Positions 35,961 through 45,283 of a DNA stretch of 64,000 bases are shown here, piece by piece. Source of the DNA: Enterococcus sp. 9E7_DIV0242 (GTDB taxonomy: Bacteria > Bacillota > Bacilli > Lactobacillales > Enterococcaceae); NCBI RefSeq assembly GCF_002140975.2, contig NZ_CP147247.1, forward strand, positions 1,984,001 through 2,048,000, read 5' to 3'. The stretch's first letter is position 1, and each line of letters opens with the position of its first letter. The notes under the pieces are model-generated. The model did not search any database and was not told the DNA's origin. It saw only the letters and a program-made list of their open reading frames with translations. The position numbers and the translations under genes are program-made.

Positions 35961-36305
35961 TCACCCTTTCACAATTTTATTCAAGTTTTCGTACAAGCGA
36001 GGCCTTTCTTCATCTACGGCGGGACGTAAAAAAGGTTGAGCAACCATTTTTCGAGTTCCTTTTTCGAGATAAATTGAGTAGTGAGTCGGCGAAAGTATTT
36101 CTGCTTTGTACTTTTTGATTTTTCTGACTTGTATTCGTTGCTTTGTTGTTCCTGTGTCAACGGCTACTCGTAGTTTAGCGCCTCTTTCAATCCTAAAAGC
36201 CCCGCGCATTACTTCGGCATCCACTTCTGCTTGCACTTGCTTACTTTTAAACCGAACTTTTCTGATAAATTTATCAATACCAATCCAGCGAACCGATACA
36301 CTCAA
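35961..36305 (-). CDS. HK97 gp10-like head-tail joining protein
   Basis: 114 residues, basic. The hallmark pattern is present: RGAFRIERGAKLRVAVDTGT then ATHYSIYLEKGTRKMVAQPF (here SPTHYS) and PFLRPAVDEERPRL near the end. It overlaps the upstream gene by four bases. Confidence 0.85.
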   Translation of the reverse strand: MSVSVRWIGIDKFIRKVRFKSKQVQAEVDAEVMRGAFRIERGAKLRVAVDTGTTKQRIQVRKIKKYKAEILSPTHYSIYLEKGTRKMVAQPFLRPAVDEERPRLYENLNKIVKG

Positions 36306-36583
36306 TTGACAATCACCACCGTAGAATTACGATGGTATTTTCTAGCAACAATTGAACGCTCTATTCCTTGATACTTTATCTTTGAAAAGTCCTCATATTT
36401 TCCTTGAATGTGCAGTTTAAAAGCTGATTGCTTGAATGAACCGAAAAATCCTATTTGTTCATTTTGAGTCAAGGTCCCTTGATAACAGCAAACCTTTTCT
36501 TCGACTCCACCGACCACATCCTCGCCAAGATACCCGTCTTTTTTCTTGTCACGTATAAGATAGCAACGTTCGTTATAATTCAT
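36302..36583 (-). CDS. Head closure/stopper protein (gp16-like)
   Basis: 93 residues with several beta strands (MNYNERCYLIRDKKKDGYLG, FKLHIQGKYEDFSKIKYQGI). The assignment rests mainly on position between the connector and gp10-like genes and on size. It overlaps both neighbours by four bases. Confidence 0.65.
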   Translation of the reverse strand: MNYNERCYLIRDKKKDGYLGEDVVGGVEEKVCCYQGTLTQNEQIGFFGSFKQSAFKLHIQGKYEDFSKIKYQGIERSIVARKYHRNSTVVIVN

Positions 36584-36933
36584 TCCAAAAACCTCGCTGT
36601 CCCTTTTCCTGCTACTTTTTTAGGTTTCGTATATTGGTCCAACAGGTCTTCATATTCGCTCAAATATGACGCTTCCCAAGAAATAGAACGCCCTTCTTCA
36701 CTATCAGAAGAGGCGCCCTCACTGTTTATCTTATTAAATCGTTTTATTGACACATCTCTGTGAACAAATTTCAGTTCTTCTGGTATATCTTTCACGGGTT
36801 CCGTTTCATTGAGTTTGGCAAACATGTTGATAACAGCGATGATCCGATCATTGCTATCCTCAACTATGAGTTGCAGTAATTTATCTTGTATTTCGTCAGT
36901 AATACCTAGGAATAGTTTTACTTGTTCAATCAT
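36580..36933 (-). CDS. Head-tail connector (gp15/gp6-like adaptor)
   Basis: 117 residues starting MIEQVKLFLGITDEIQDKLL, with VEDSNDRIIAVINMF and FVHRDVSIKRFNKINSEGA, typical of DNA-packaging adaptors that sit below the portal. ATG at 36933 lies two bases after the capsid stop, with a GGTGATTA ribosome site. A longer in-frame start would run into the capsid gene and is not preferred. Confidence 0.8.
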   Translation of the reverse strand: MIEQVKLFLGITDEIQDKLLQLIVEDSNDRIIAVINMFAKLNETEPVKDIPEELKFVHRDVSIKRFNKINSEGASSDSEEGRSISWEASYLSEYEDLLDQYTKPKKVAGKGTARFLE

Positions 36934-36934
36934 A

Positions 36935-37876
36935 TTAATCACCGCTTGGCGCTGGGACCTCTGCCACTTCAATTGTTGCTTCCACAACTCCTTCTGGAAT
37001 TTCAGGGAACAATACTAAAGCATTCATAAACAATGATTCAAATGTTGCGTTACGTAATGTGCGTCCTCGTGTAGCAGAAATCAATCCAGTTTCATCGACA
37101 AAATCCGCAAAGATATCACCTAGATCTGAAGTGTTCATATTTAGATAGGCTAATACAATATTATCCACAGCTGTTGAATAAACCATTCCTTCTGGGATGG
37201 CATTCAAAACGATAACATTTGCAGTGCCTAAGAAGTTTTTCAGCAACGTCATTCCGAAAACATTAGAAGCATCTGCTAACACCGTAGTATCGCCTAAGTA
37301 AGTAGCTACATCCATCGGATTTACAAATGATACAAATTGCTCACCGTCAAATTCTTCGAAAGTAGAAAGTTTTCCCCAAGACTGAGCCAAGGCTTTCTGT
37401 AATCCTACTGCAGTGATTTTTGTAGGAGCAGTTCCTAAGAAAGTGACGAACTTATCTTTAATTCCTCCTTGGATTTTTCGCAACAGTTTATTGTCAGCTT
37501 GATCAATTGCAAGAGAAGCTCCATAACGTGCAATTGCCTCTGCAGATACAGCACGACGCCATTTATTAAATGCTACTTGATAATCCTTGAGTTTCTTACG
37601 TGTTACTTTAGATAGCGGAATATCTTCTCCTTCACCGACTTCTCCACTCTTCAGCTTTGTGTCCCAGCCGTACATTTGGATTTTCATATCCTGAGATAAT
37701 TCAATTTTTCGAGTAACGCCGAGCAAGGTAAGTAACTCTTTAATTCCCGCCTCAAATCGGTTGACAAAATCAATCGATTTGATTTCTCCTAGATCATCCA
37801 ATTTTGTCAGATCTGTTTCAGCTGCAAACATTTGCAAGTTCATTTTCATAAAATTCTTTTTTGAAATATTTTTCAT
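36935..37876 (-). CDS. Major capsid protein
   Basis: 313 residues, HK97 fold type as judged from order and pattern: N-arm (KMNLQMFAAETDLTKLDDLG), spine and P-domain segments (IELSQDMKIQMYGWDTKL, NKWRRAVSAEAIARYGASLA), and VIVLNAIPEGMVYSTAVDN. It follows a DUF4355-type scaffold gene and precedes the connector genes. The ribosome site is TAGGAGGAAAAAC. No fused protease or Ig domain is seen. Confidence 0.9.
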   Translation of the reverse strand: MKNISKKNFMKMNLQMFAAETDLTKLDDLGEIKSIDFVNRFEAGIKELLTLLGVTRKIELSQDMKIQMYGWDTKLKSGEVGEGEDIPLSKVTRKKLKDYQVAFNKWRRAVSAEAIARYGASLAIDQADNKLLRKIQGGIKDKFVTFLGTAPTKITAVGLQKALAQSWGKLSTFEEFDGEQFVSFVNPMDVATYLGDTTVLADASNVFGMTLLKNFLGTANVIVLNAIPEGMVYSTAVDNIVLAYLNMNTSDLGDIFADFVDETGLISATRGRTLRNATFESLFMNALVLFPEIPEGVVEATIEVAEVPAPSGD

Positions 37877-37887
37877 TGTTTTTCCTC

Positions 37888-38520
37888 CTAAAATAGATTT
37901 CGATTTTCAGCAATTAATTTTTGACGTTCTGAGCTGTCTTTTACAGCCATAATTTCCGCTTTAGTCATTCCTGAGCTAGATGAAGCAATTCTTGGAGTTG
38001 ACTGTTTTAACCGCTCGTCGACTTTTTTCTCTACAGCTGCATCAAATGTTTTCTTTACAGCTGCAATATTTGTTTTAATTTGTTCCGCGTCGTCGGTCAG
38101 TACCATATCGCAAAAATCTACAGGAACACCACTTTTTTCAAGCTGAGTGATTGTTTCAATTCGAAGTTCTCCTAATCGTAAAGCAGCCTCTCTTTTTTCA
38201 ATGTCTGCTAATCGACTTTTCTCTTCTTCTTTTTCGCGCTCATCTTTTGAAAGTTTTGCCAATCTTGCCGCCTCATTCTTAGCAGTTTCGATTCGTTGCT
38301 CTTGATCCTTTTCCCACTTTGCCTTTTCGGCAGACATCATTTTTGCTACATCATCACGAGAAAATGTTTTACCCGTATTTTCATTTTTATCCTGCTCATT
38401 ATTCTCCGTTTTAGAATCTTTAGTAGATTGTGATTCCTGTGAGCTAGTCGACTGTCCCTCACTTCCGGTATCTGCTGAAAAGAACTGTAAATGCATTGGT
38501 AAAAATAATTTTCGTTTCAT
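37888..38520 (-). CDS. Capsid scaffold (DUF4355)
   Basis: 210 residues. Starts MKRKLFLPMHLQFFSADTG, then a polar Ser/Gln/Asn stretch, then a charged coiled coil (AKLSKDEREKEEEKSRLADI) and a C-terminal capsid-binding tail (IASSSSGMTKAEIMAVKDSS). ATG at 38520 has CGGAGGTCAAAC before it; the open frame upstream is not used. It guides head assembly and is then removed. Confidence 0.88.
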   Translation of the reverse strand: MKRKLFLPMHLQFFSADTGSEGQSTSSQESQSTKDSKTENNEQDKNENTGKTFSRDDVAKMMSAEKAKWEKDQEQRIETAKNEAARLAKLSKDEREKEEEKSRLADIEKREAALRLGELRIETITQLEKSGVPVDFCDMVLTDDAEQIKTNIAAVKKTFDAAVEKKVDERLKQSTPRIASSSSGMTKAEIMAVKDSSERQKLIAENRNLF

Positions 38521-38647
38521 GTTTGACCTCCGTTTTACGTCCATTAGACGATACTCGTTTAACGCCCGGCGGCTAGACAGCTTTTTCTTTAGCGTCTTTA
38601 GCAGTAAAAAGACAATATAAAAAGCACTGACTGAGGCCAATGCTGAT

Positions 38648-39541
38648 TTATTCTAATACTGGTAAAATTGCACTGCGGCAATTTGGATGCATAGGTGGGG
38701 CATTTAACCCTGGCTCATAATCGTCTAACAAGAAAACCTTTTTGTTAAACTCTTTGCAAATTTCACTGGTTCGACTATCAATGTGTGCTGAAAACTGGTA
38801 ACTTGTAAGCCCCATTTCTTTATATCGTTTTGCAGCTGTGCTATTAGCCACCTGAGTAGCTTCTGTACGCGCTAACGTCTCAGCTTGAACTCTTAACACG
38901 TTGAACTTCTTTCTTAGTTCTCTGGCAATCTCAATGGGACTTAGCCCTTTCATGAAAGCATCGATCATAAGTTTTCTTATTTCATCAGTAAGCCGATCTG
39001 TATTTCCCCAAATCAATGATGAGAAATTATTTCCATTCCAATTCGTGTTTAAAATGGTTTTGATTGCCTCGGCGTCTAAGGTGCTAGGTGAGTTACCATA
39101 AACGATTTTTTTGTAAACATACTTGACTACATTTTTTAGATACTCCCAAAACGACTGCTGTAATCTACCGTTCATCAAAAGCAGCTGATATTCTACACTA
39201 GCCAACAGTGCTTCGAGTCTTGTCGCTTGAGCTCCAGAGTATTGTTCATTGAGCCTGTCGAGGGCTTGCTGATTGTTTTCAAGCGATTCTCTATATCTGT
39301 TAGCATTTTGAACATAGTCGCTTAAATCTTCTTTCCTGAGCTTCTTCATAGCATCTGCAAGCGACATATTATTATCTTTTGCATACTGTTGATAAAAGGA
39401 GAAAATTTCTTTCTGGATCTCTTTAGCGTATTGGCTGTATATATCCTGCAATTGATAAAAAAAGTCCATATCTGTTTGATCTAGATGCGAAAAGATATTA
39501 TCTAAGCGATCTGACCAATATTTTGAATTACTCTTCACCAT
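38648..39541 (-). CDS. Minor head protein (SPP1 gp7/Mu F-like)
   Basis: 297 residues. A helical N-half is followed by the conserved C-terminal block ARTEATQVANSTAAKRYKEM, HIDSRTSEICKEFNKKV and APPMHPNCRSAILPV. A few copies bind the portal and affect DNA ejection. It overlaps the portal gene by 14 bases. Confidence 0.9.
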   Translation of the reverse strand: MVKSNSKYWSDRLDNIFSHLDQTDMDFFYQLQDIYSQYAKEIQKEIFSFYQQYAKDNNMSLADAMKKLRKEDLSDYVQNANRYRESLENNQQALDRLNEQYSGAQATRLEALLASVEYQLLLMNGRLQQSFWEYLKNVVKYVYKKIVYGNSPSTLDAEAIKTILNTNWNGNNFSSLIWGNTDRLTDEIRKLMIDAFMKGLSPIEIARELRKKFNVLRVQAETLARTEATQVANSTAAKRYKEMGLTSYQFSAHIDSRTSEICKEFNKKVFLLDDYEPGLNAPPMHPNCRSAILPVLE

Positions 39542-41039
39542 TTACATCACTTCTTCGCTTGAGTTGGTTGCGAGTAGTTTCATCACTTTCCGATTCTAAC
39601 CGCTTTTTCTCATCCTCCACATCTACACCAGTGAACTGTTTCAAAAGTTCAAGGCTTGTTTCATCACTGATCAAACCATACACATTTTTCACATTAGTAA
39701 TTAGCTCATTGATATTCTGAGGTATGTTTGGCATGAAAATGATATTTGTTTCATTGATTTGATCATAACCAGCTGCTTCGTTTCCTTTGATTTTCCACAG
39801 ATTAACTACGAGCCTCAGCCTTCTCATTAACCCTTTAGCAAACAACCTCTCTTGAATCATACGCCGATTATCACTTGCTATCAGCTTGTACTTCATTGAT
39901 TCACCAGATTGAATACCAGAAAAATTATCATCATTTGAATCGATGGTAAATGTAAAACGAAGAATATCGGAAACAAGTCGTTTCTTGTACTCTTCAGCAC
40001 CTTCCGCATCGTATTCCTTTTTTAGATAAAAGGCATCTGGATCTGATCCTTCTGGGTTGGGGTTATCGTCTAAAATCATTACTCTCGCTTTTTTGAAAGC
40101 TCTAACCACTCCAAGCCTTGAATTTCTATTTACGTTACCATCTTCGTCAAACGTCTCCTCGTCAGTCCCTGTGAAGGGGTTTCCTTTTATAACTAGCATT
40201 GCATCAATTGTGTCCTGTTGAAAATTTGCTAGTTCGGATTGAGAGAGATCATAAGCGTCAATCGAATCTAAAACAGCTTCATAGGCCCCTGTTCTATCTT
40301 CGTTGTTTGCATATTCATTAATTTGAACACCGTGCAGGTGATTCTCTTCTTGCTCGTCTTCCCTGTATGTTACTCCTAAATCTGGCCGGTTCGGATCATT
40401 TGAGTATCTATGAATAGCATCAGATGTATAAACTTCATATACTCGTTTCACTTTGTGTTCCTCGTACGGGATATCATAGTATCTGACACCCATCAAAGAA
40501 TTATTTTTGATTGTATCATCGTAAATGATAAATGTTTGCTCAGGATCAAGTTTTGTCAGTCTGACAGAAATCGCCTTATTTTCTTCATCCGTATAGATGA
40601 GTTCATAGGCTCGACCATAGATAGACAAGTCCGTCTTGATTAAGTTATTATGATAGGCTTCATTATTCTCTTGCTGGAATTCTCGAATTTTCATCATTAC
40701 GTTTTCATTTTTATTTTTATACTCAATAGGCTTTCCAAGCATATATCCTTGCTCAAATGTCGTGATGTACCGGGCGAAGTCACTTGAGATACGATTATCC
40801 GCAGCCTCTTCATCCGTCTTGCTTGGTCTGTAATTAATATTATTATCACTAAGATAATACCTTTTTAGTTCTCGCAACCTAGGCAACTGATCCTTCTTAT
40901 GTCGATTGATGAAGTGCTCTAATCGCTTAATAAATACTTCGCTTTGAAAATCAATTGTTTCGAAATCCTCTGCAGACATCCGAAAAATGTCATTTGAATG
41001 AGGATTAAATCGCGATCCTTTTAAAAATTTAGAATCCAT
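39528..41039 (-). CDS. Portal protein (SPP1 gp6 family)
   Basis: 503 residues, forming the dodecameric channel for DNA. Recognisable parts are RFINRHKKDQLPRLRELKRY near the start, DFARYITTFEQGYMLGKPIE, LTKLDPEQTFIIYDDTIKNN and SGIQSGESMKYKL in the stem region, and an acidic C-terminus. It lies directly behind the terminase large subunit as in SPP1-like phages. Confidence 0.92.
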   Translation of the reverse strand: MDSKFLKGSRFNPHSNDIFRMSAEDFETIDFQSEVFIKRLEHFINRHKKDQLPRLRELKRYYLSDNNINYRPSKTDEEAADNRISSDFARYITTFEQGYMLGKPIEYKNKNENVMMKIREFQQENNEAYHNNLIKTDLSIYGRAYELIYTDEENKAISVRLTKLDPEQTFIIYDDTIKNNSLMGVRYYDIPYEEHKVKRVYEVYTSDAIHRYSNDPNRPDLGVTYREDEQEENHLHGVQINEYANNEDRTGAYEAVLDSIDAYDLSQSELANFQQDTIDAMLVIKGNPFTGTDEETFDEDGNVNRNSRLGVVRAFKKARVMILDDNPNPEGSDPDAFYLKKEYDAEGAEEYKKRLVSDILRFTFTIDSNDDNFSGIQSGESMKYKLIASDNRRMIQERLFAKGLMRRLRLVVNLWKIKGNEAAGYDQINETNIIFMPNIPQNINELITNVKNVYGLISDETSLELLKQFTGVDVEDEKKRLESESDETTRNQLKRRSDVNGEE

Positions 41040-41051
41040 GTGAGCTCCTTT

Positions 41052-42338
41052 CTAAAAATAAGCCTTAACAGCTTGAATTTTATTAGTGATTGTACTTTCC
41101 TTAAGTTTAAATATTGCTGTACTTAAGGCATATCGAACAGCATCTAGCGTATGGTTGTATGTGTCTACAGGCTCATTAATGTACTCGCCTGTTTTCTTGT
41201 CTTTTTTCCACGTATAGTTTTCAAGCTCTTCGATAGTCTTGAAGCACTGATCATCAACAACAATTTTGTATTGATTGATGAACTGTATTCCTTGCATAAT
41301 CGATCCCTTACCCTTTTGGACCTTCTGGATTCGATCAATTCCTTTAAGCCTTATCTCTGTAATACTCTTGCTCTCTGCTGAGTCTGCATAAATAAATTCT
41401 TTACCATATCCTCGGCTTTTAATCATTTCTGCAATGTCATCATTAAGCATATGCTTCTTGACATATTCTTCCAGGATATACAGGGTTTTATTTTTTTCAT
41501 CAATCTTCACATGCATAAATGCAGATGGATCATTTTCAAATCCGAAATCGAGACCGAAAAACGACGGTAGATGCCGGATAGATCGTCGATTGATGACTTT
41601 TTTCTCATACGTAGGAAAAATGAGCTTGTCTAATGTCGCAAACTCTCCAAGTGCATAAATTCGGTAATATGCTGGATTACGCTTTTCCAGATCCTCAATG
41701 ACTTGTCTTGTATCATCATCCAAAAAGCGGTTGTTCTTATACGTTGTGTGAAAGATAACAGTACGCAATGGATCAATAGTTTGTTCAAAGAAATATTTAA
41801 AAACCCAGTTCAATTTGCTGACTGGGTTGAACATTAGATATATTTGTCGCTGCTTATGCTTTCGCTCTCTCAGCCGTAGTGTTAGCTGTGTGTAATCCTC
41901 AAGGTTGAATTCTGTTGCCTCTTCCATGACCACATCAGACAGCCCTTTGATCGATTTTATTTTCTCCGGATCGTCCATGCCTTTAAACAGGAATTCAGCC
42001 CCGTTAGGCAATGTTATACGATAATCAGTGTTATTGACCTTGCAGCGGCCTAGAATGCCAAAATCCGACAAACAGGCTTGTACATCCGCAAAGATGGAGT
42101 CTTTAATCGATCGGCCAACTTTTCGAGTGAAAAGGACCTTTCTTGGATGCTTCCATTCCTTGCAAGCTTTAAGGACGACCTTCTGAACTACACCGTGACT
42201 TTTTCCGGATGATGCACCGCCATAATGAATCTCTGTAAATTTAGAATAATCATCGCGGATATCAAACATGTGCTTGTTAAAGACTTTGGAGGGAAAAGGA
42301 AACTCAAGAATTATTTTAGGTTTCTTCTTCGTCTGCAT
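41052..42338 (-). CDS. terL: Terminase large subunit (PBSX family)
   Basis: 428 residues. ATPase domain: Walker A YGGASSGKSHGVVQK, Walker B VVMEEATEF, coupling motif FNPVS. Nuclease domain: GLDFGFENDPSAF (first acidic site), YADSAESKS (second) and TLDAVRYAL (third). It packages DNA and makes the headful cut. ATG at 42338 with GGTGA five bases upstream is preferred to GTG at 42347. It overlaps the small subunit gene by 23 bases. Confidence 0.93.
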   Translation of the reverse strand: MQTKKKPKIILEFPFPSKVFNKHMFDIRDDYSKFTEIHYGGASSGKSHGVVQKVVLKACKEWKHPRKVLFTRKVGRSIKDSIFADVQACLSDFGILGRCKVNNTDYRITLPNGAEFLFKGMDDPEKIKSIKGLSDVVMEEATEFNLEDYTQLTLRLRERKHKQRQIYLMFNPVSKLNWVFKYFFEQTIDPLRTVIFHTTYKNNRFLDDDTRQVIEDLEKRNPAYYRIYALGEFATLDKLIFPTYEKKVINRRSIRHLPSFFGLDFGFENDPSAFMHVKIDEKNKTLYILEEYVKKHMLNDDIAEMIKSRGYGKEFIYADSAESKSITEIRLKGIDRIQKVQKGKGSIMQGIQFINQYKIVVDDQCFKTIEELENYTWKKDKKTGEYINEPVDTYNHTLDAVRYALSTAIFKLKESTITNKIQAVKAYF

Positions 42339-42861
42339 CCCATTCACCGACCTTCACGACAATATCACCTGTATTGAGATCAACTTTATCGGTGAACAAT
42401 GCATGACGTTTGCCTAACAGCTCAGCTGCTTTGATCCGGTCCTTTGCGCCTACGTCTATATCTATGATCCCCTGAGCACCTTCTCCAACGCCTATAATGG
42501 TCTGCTCTTTTTGTTTTCCTTCCATGACGGAAGTGAGATATTGTAAAACCTCAGTACCTGATGCAATAGATAACTCCGTCGTTCGTTCGTCGTAAGCAGC
42601 CCTCAGCTTTGCTATAACGGGTGGAATGTGTTCATACTTCTTCACTCCCGTCAGCATATTGGAAGCTATCGTGTTAGCTGTTTTAGCGCTGTAACCTGAT
42701 TTTTTCGCCGCTTCCGATCCATTGATAAATCCATTTGCAATATAGGCTAGAATGAATTTTCGTTGCTTATTTCTCGCCGGTGGCCATTCTCTCATAAGGT
42801 CGTTGGCTAAAATAGCTATCTCTTCAGTCAGTTTTGCCTGTTTTTCATCTGTCAATGTCAT
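42316..42861 (-). CDS. terS: Terminase small subunit
   Basis: 181 residues. N-terminal HTH region: KQRKFILAYIANGFINGSEAAKKSGYSAKTANTIASNML (positions 37-75), then a central oligomer helix and a C-terminal acidic tail WDADEEET that would contact TerL. It recognises the pac site, often located in or near this gene. The ribosome site is AAGGTGAGACA. Confidence 0.9.
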   Translation of the reverse strand: MTLTDEKQAKLTEEIAILANDLMREWPPARNKQRKFILAYIANGFINGSEAAKKSGYSAKTANTIASNMLTGVKKYEHIPPVIAKLRAAYDERTTELSIASGTEVLQYLTSVMEGKQKEQTIIGVGEGAQGIIDIDVGAKDRIKAAELLGKRHALFTDKVDLNTGDIVVKVGEWDADEEET

Positions 42862-43102
42862 TGTCTCACCTTCTTTCTATGCAAAAAACACCCACGGATT
42901 GAATAAGAAATTGAGGAGTTGGATCACCTCTTTCTCTATTTTTTCCATGAGTGCTTAATCTGATTTATAAAAACGGCCGTGTGTATGAAAAATGAAAAAT
43001 GGGTATTCGAATCGAAAAAAGGAGTTTTCACGGCTGTTTAAACTTATTTCACGCTATCATAATAACATGAAACTACTTGCATTTTTTATCATGTTTTTAT
43101 CA
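42862..43102 (-). promoter_or_regulatory. Probable late-promoter/pac leader before the terminase
   Basis: A 241-base gap follows the ArpU-type activator gene. It contains an 11-bp inverted repeat with one mismatch, AAACGGCCGTG (about 42971-42981) and CACGGCTGTTT (about 43030-43040), and a palindromic ATTCGAAT at its centre. A 23-codon frame before terS is too weak to call. In related phages the late activator works on this site. Confidence 0.45.
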
Positions 43103-43621
43103 TTAAGCAAAATCGATTGCTGCAGTTCCAAACAACAGCACCGACATATCTCGAATAGCAATTTTTGTATCACGATAGATTGTAGCCTGCTCAGTGTTTA
43201 ATCGATCGCATAACTGCCTAACAGTCAGTTTCTCATCAACCAAATAACGATATTTCAAGACTTCATATCGGCGTTTTTCTTCGGGCAACCCTTTACTGCA
43301 ATTCCATTCATAGGCTCTGATCATTGCATCTACATGCTTGATCATTTTTACTGTTTTGAAATGGTATTTCTCCAACGTCTCTAAGCTCAAAGTTGCTAAA
43401 TCAAGTACCGTATCTTCGTATTCGTCTACCTCGTTTTCATACTCTTCAGCCATCGCCTTAAGTTTCGTGTAGTTTTTCATCAACAGATCTGTATTTTTCA
43501 GATTCCGTTCGCGCTGTTCCGCTTTTTGACGTTTTTCTTTTTGATCCACATGCTTTGCAGCTTCTCTGCTGGCAACAGCACTAATGATCTCAAGTTGGTG
43601 CTTCGTTAATCCTTTAGACAT
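43103..43621 (-). CDS. ArpU/RinA-type late transcription activator
   Basis: 172 residues. A highly charged helical N-half is followed by a sigma-like C-terminal HTH: KYRYLVDEKLTVRQLCDRL, TEQATIYRDTKIAIRDMS. Phage ArpU-family proteins switch on late genes, and its place just before the terminase fits. It overlaps the SNF2 gene by eight bases. Confidence 0.85.
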   Translation of the reverse strand: MSKGLTKHQLEIISAVASREAAKHVDQKEKRQKAEQRERNLKNTDLLMKNYTKLKAMAEEYENEVDEYEDTVLDLATLSLETLEKYHFKTVKMIKHVDAMIRAYEWNCSKGLPEEKRRYEVLKYRYLVDEKLTVRQLCDRLNTEQATIYRDTKIAIRDMSVLLFGTAAIDFA

Positions 43622-44981
43622 TCGCTTTCGCCTCCTGTATTTTTGCTTTCACTGCTGCCATTAAGGCTTCTTGCCCTGTTTCTTTATTCTTCAACGCCTG
43701 TATTACCTGTTCATCGATGGTTCCTTTAGTCACCAAGTGATGAATGATAACTGGATCTTGTTGTCCTTGTCGGTCTAGCCTGGCATTTGCTTGTTGGTAA
43801 TACTCCAATGACCAAGTAAGCCCAAACCAAACAATGATATGGCCGCCCTGTTGTAAGTTCAATCCGTGCCCTGCTGATTGCGGGTGGGCTAGAAGCATCG
43901 GAAGCTTTCCTGCATTCCATTTCTGGATATCTCCGGCTTTTACGTCAAGCACTTTTACCTGTTTGAATCGTTGCTGTATTCTAGCTAGATCATGCTTGTA
44001 TTGATAAAAGATTAATACGGGTTGCCCCTGTGCGTCCTCCATGATGCGTTCTAGGGCTTCCAGCTTTTCTGTGTGTATTTCCTGGGCTTCGTTGTTTTCG
44101 TCGTATATACAGCCATTGGATAGCTGTAACAGCTTGTTGGATAATGTAGCGGCATTGCTGGCCACAACATCGGAGTCGGCCAATTCAAGAACGTAATGGC
44201 GTTCCAACTCTTTATATTTCCGCTTGCTTTCTTCCGAAAGTTCAACCTCAACAATGTTATCTGTTCGTGGTGGAAGTTTTAAAAAGTCCTTCGCCTTCAT
44301 GCTGATACAAATATCGCTGATTTTCTCATAAATTTGTTCTTCTGCCCCTGGGATCAATTGCCAGCTATAAACAACATGGCCATTTTTCTGTGCTGGAACA
44401 AAATACCGGTTGCGATATTCTGTAATTGTTTTCCCTAAACGCTGCCCCTGATCCAGTAAATAAATCTGTGCCCATAAATCGATCAAGCTGTTAGGGCTTG
44501 GGGTTCCGGTTAAGCCGATCACCTGTTTCATGAATGGACGCACTTTCCTTAACGCCTTAAATCGTTTTGAACTACTGGACTTGAAGCTGGATAGTTCGTC
44601 TATAATCACCGTTTTAAACGGCCATTTTCTTCCAAAGTGTTCCACCAACCAGACTACATTCTCCCGGTTGATCAGGTAGACATCCGCTTTTTTATTCAAG
44701 GCTTCCAGTCGTTGCTTCTCACTGCCTAAAATTTTGGAAGTGGTCAAGTATTGAAGGTGATCCCACTTCTCTATTTCATCGGTCCATGTTTTTTCAGCCA
44801 CGCTTAAGGGGGCGATCACTAGAACATTTTCAATGATTTCAAACGTGGTTAATAATTCCACGATGGCGGACAAACTGGAAAGAGTTTTTCCCAGTCCCAT
44901 GTCTAGCAGTAAAGCACAATAGGGGTGGTCAAGAATCCAGTCTTTTGAATAGTCTTGGTATCGGTGTAATACGGCTTTCAT
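43614..44981 (-). CDS. SNF2-family DEAD/DEAH helicase
   Basis: 455 residues, SF2 motifs in order: LDMGLGKTLSSL (I), VIIDELSSF (II, DELS in place of DEAH), GLTGTPSPN (III), LAHPQSAGHGLNLQ (V), QANARLDRQGQQ (VI). Phage versions occur next to a VRR-NUC protein and may act in replication or recombination. The downstream ArpU gene overlaps its end, and its start overlaps the VRR-NUC stop. Confidence 0.9.
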   Translation of the reverse strand: MKAVLHRYQDYSKDWILDHPYCALLLDMGLGKTLSSLSAIVELLTTFEIIENVLVIAPLSVAEKTWTDEIEKWDHLQYLTTSKILGSEKQRLEALNKKADVYLINRENVVWLVEHFGRKWPFKTVIIDELSSFKSSSSKRFKALRKVRPFMKQVIGLTGTPSPNSLIDLWAQIYLLDQGQRLGKTITEYRNRYFVPAQKNGHVVYSWQLIPGAEEQIYEKISDICISMKAKDFLKLPPRTDNIVEVELSEESKRKYKELERHYVLELADSDVVASNAATLSNKLLQLSNGCIYDENNEAQEIHTEKLEALERIMEDAQGQPVLIFYQYKHDLARIQQRFKQVKVLDVKAGDIQKWNAGKLPMLLAHPQSAGHGLNLQQGGHIIVWFGLTWSLEYYQQANARLDRQGQQDPVIIHHLVTKGTIDEQVIQALKNKETGQEALMAAVKAKIQEAKANV

Positions 44982-45283
44982 TGCAGCCAGCCCATTTCTT
45001 CAAATGTATTTATAAGCCAGTCCGCTTCTTCCTTACTGTAACAATGCCAGACTGAATGGCCCAAATCTCTAAGCTTTTCAGCTATTTTCTTCTGCGACTT
45101 ACTAACTACGCCGCCCTTCGGCCTCTTCATTTCTACCACTGTGATTCTGCCTTCGGGTAAAAATACAAGCCTGTCGGGTACGCCCCTGGTTCCTGGTGAT
45201 TCCCACTTCGGACACCATGCCCCCTTTTTTTCTATTTGTTTCTTGAAGTAACTCTCCACATCCTTCTCAAGAATCACAGTCAA
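44978..45283 (-). CDS. VRR-NUC nuclease
   Basis: 101 residues with the PD-(D/E)XK core GVPDRLVFLPEGRITVVEMKRP (shown in part: PDR, then EMK) and a Gln-free final helix. Stand-alone VRR-NUC proteins are structure-selective nucleases, usually paired with the SNF2 helicase as here. It is separated from the primase by the iteron region. Confidence 0.9.
   Translation of the reverse strand: MTVILEKDVESYFKKQIEKKGAWCPKWESPGTRGVPDRLVFLPEGRITVVEMKRPKGGVVSKSQKKIAEKLRDLGHSVWHCYSKEEADWLINTFEEMGWLQ

Noticed and set aside
43001..43020. GGGTATTCGAATCG looked like a tRNA T-loop
   Set aside because: No acceptor, anticodon or D-arm can be built around it.
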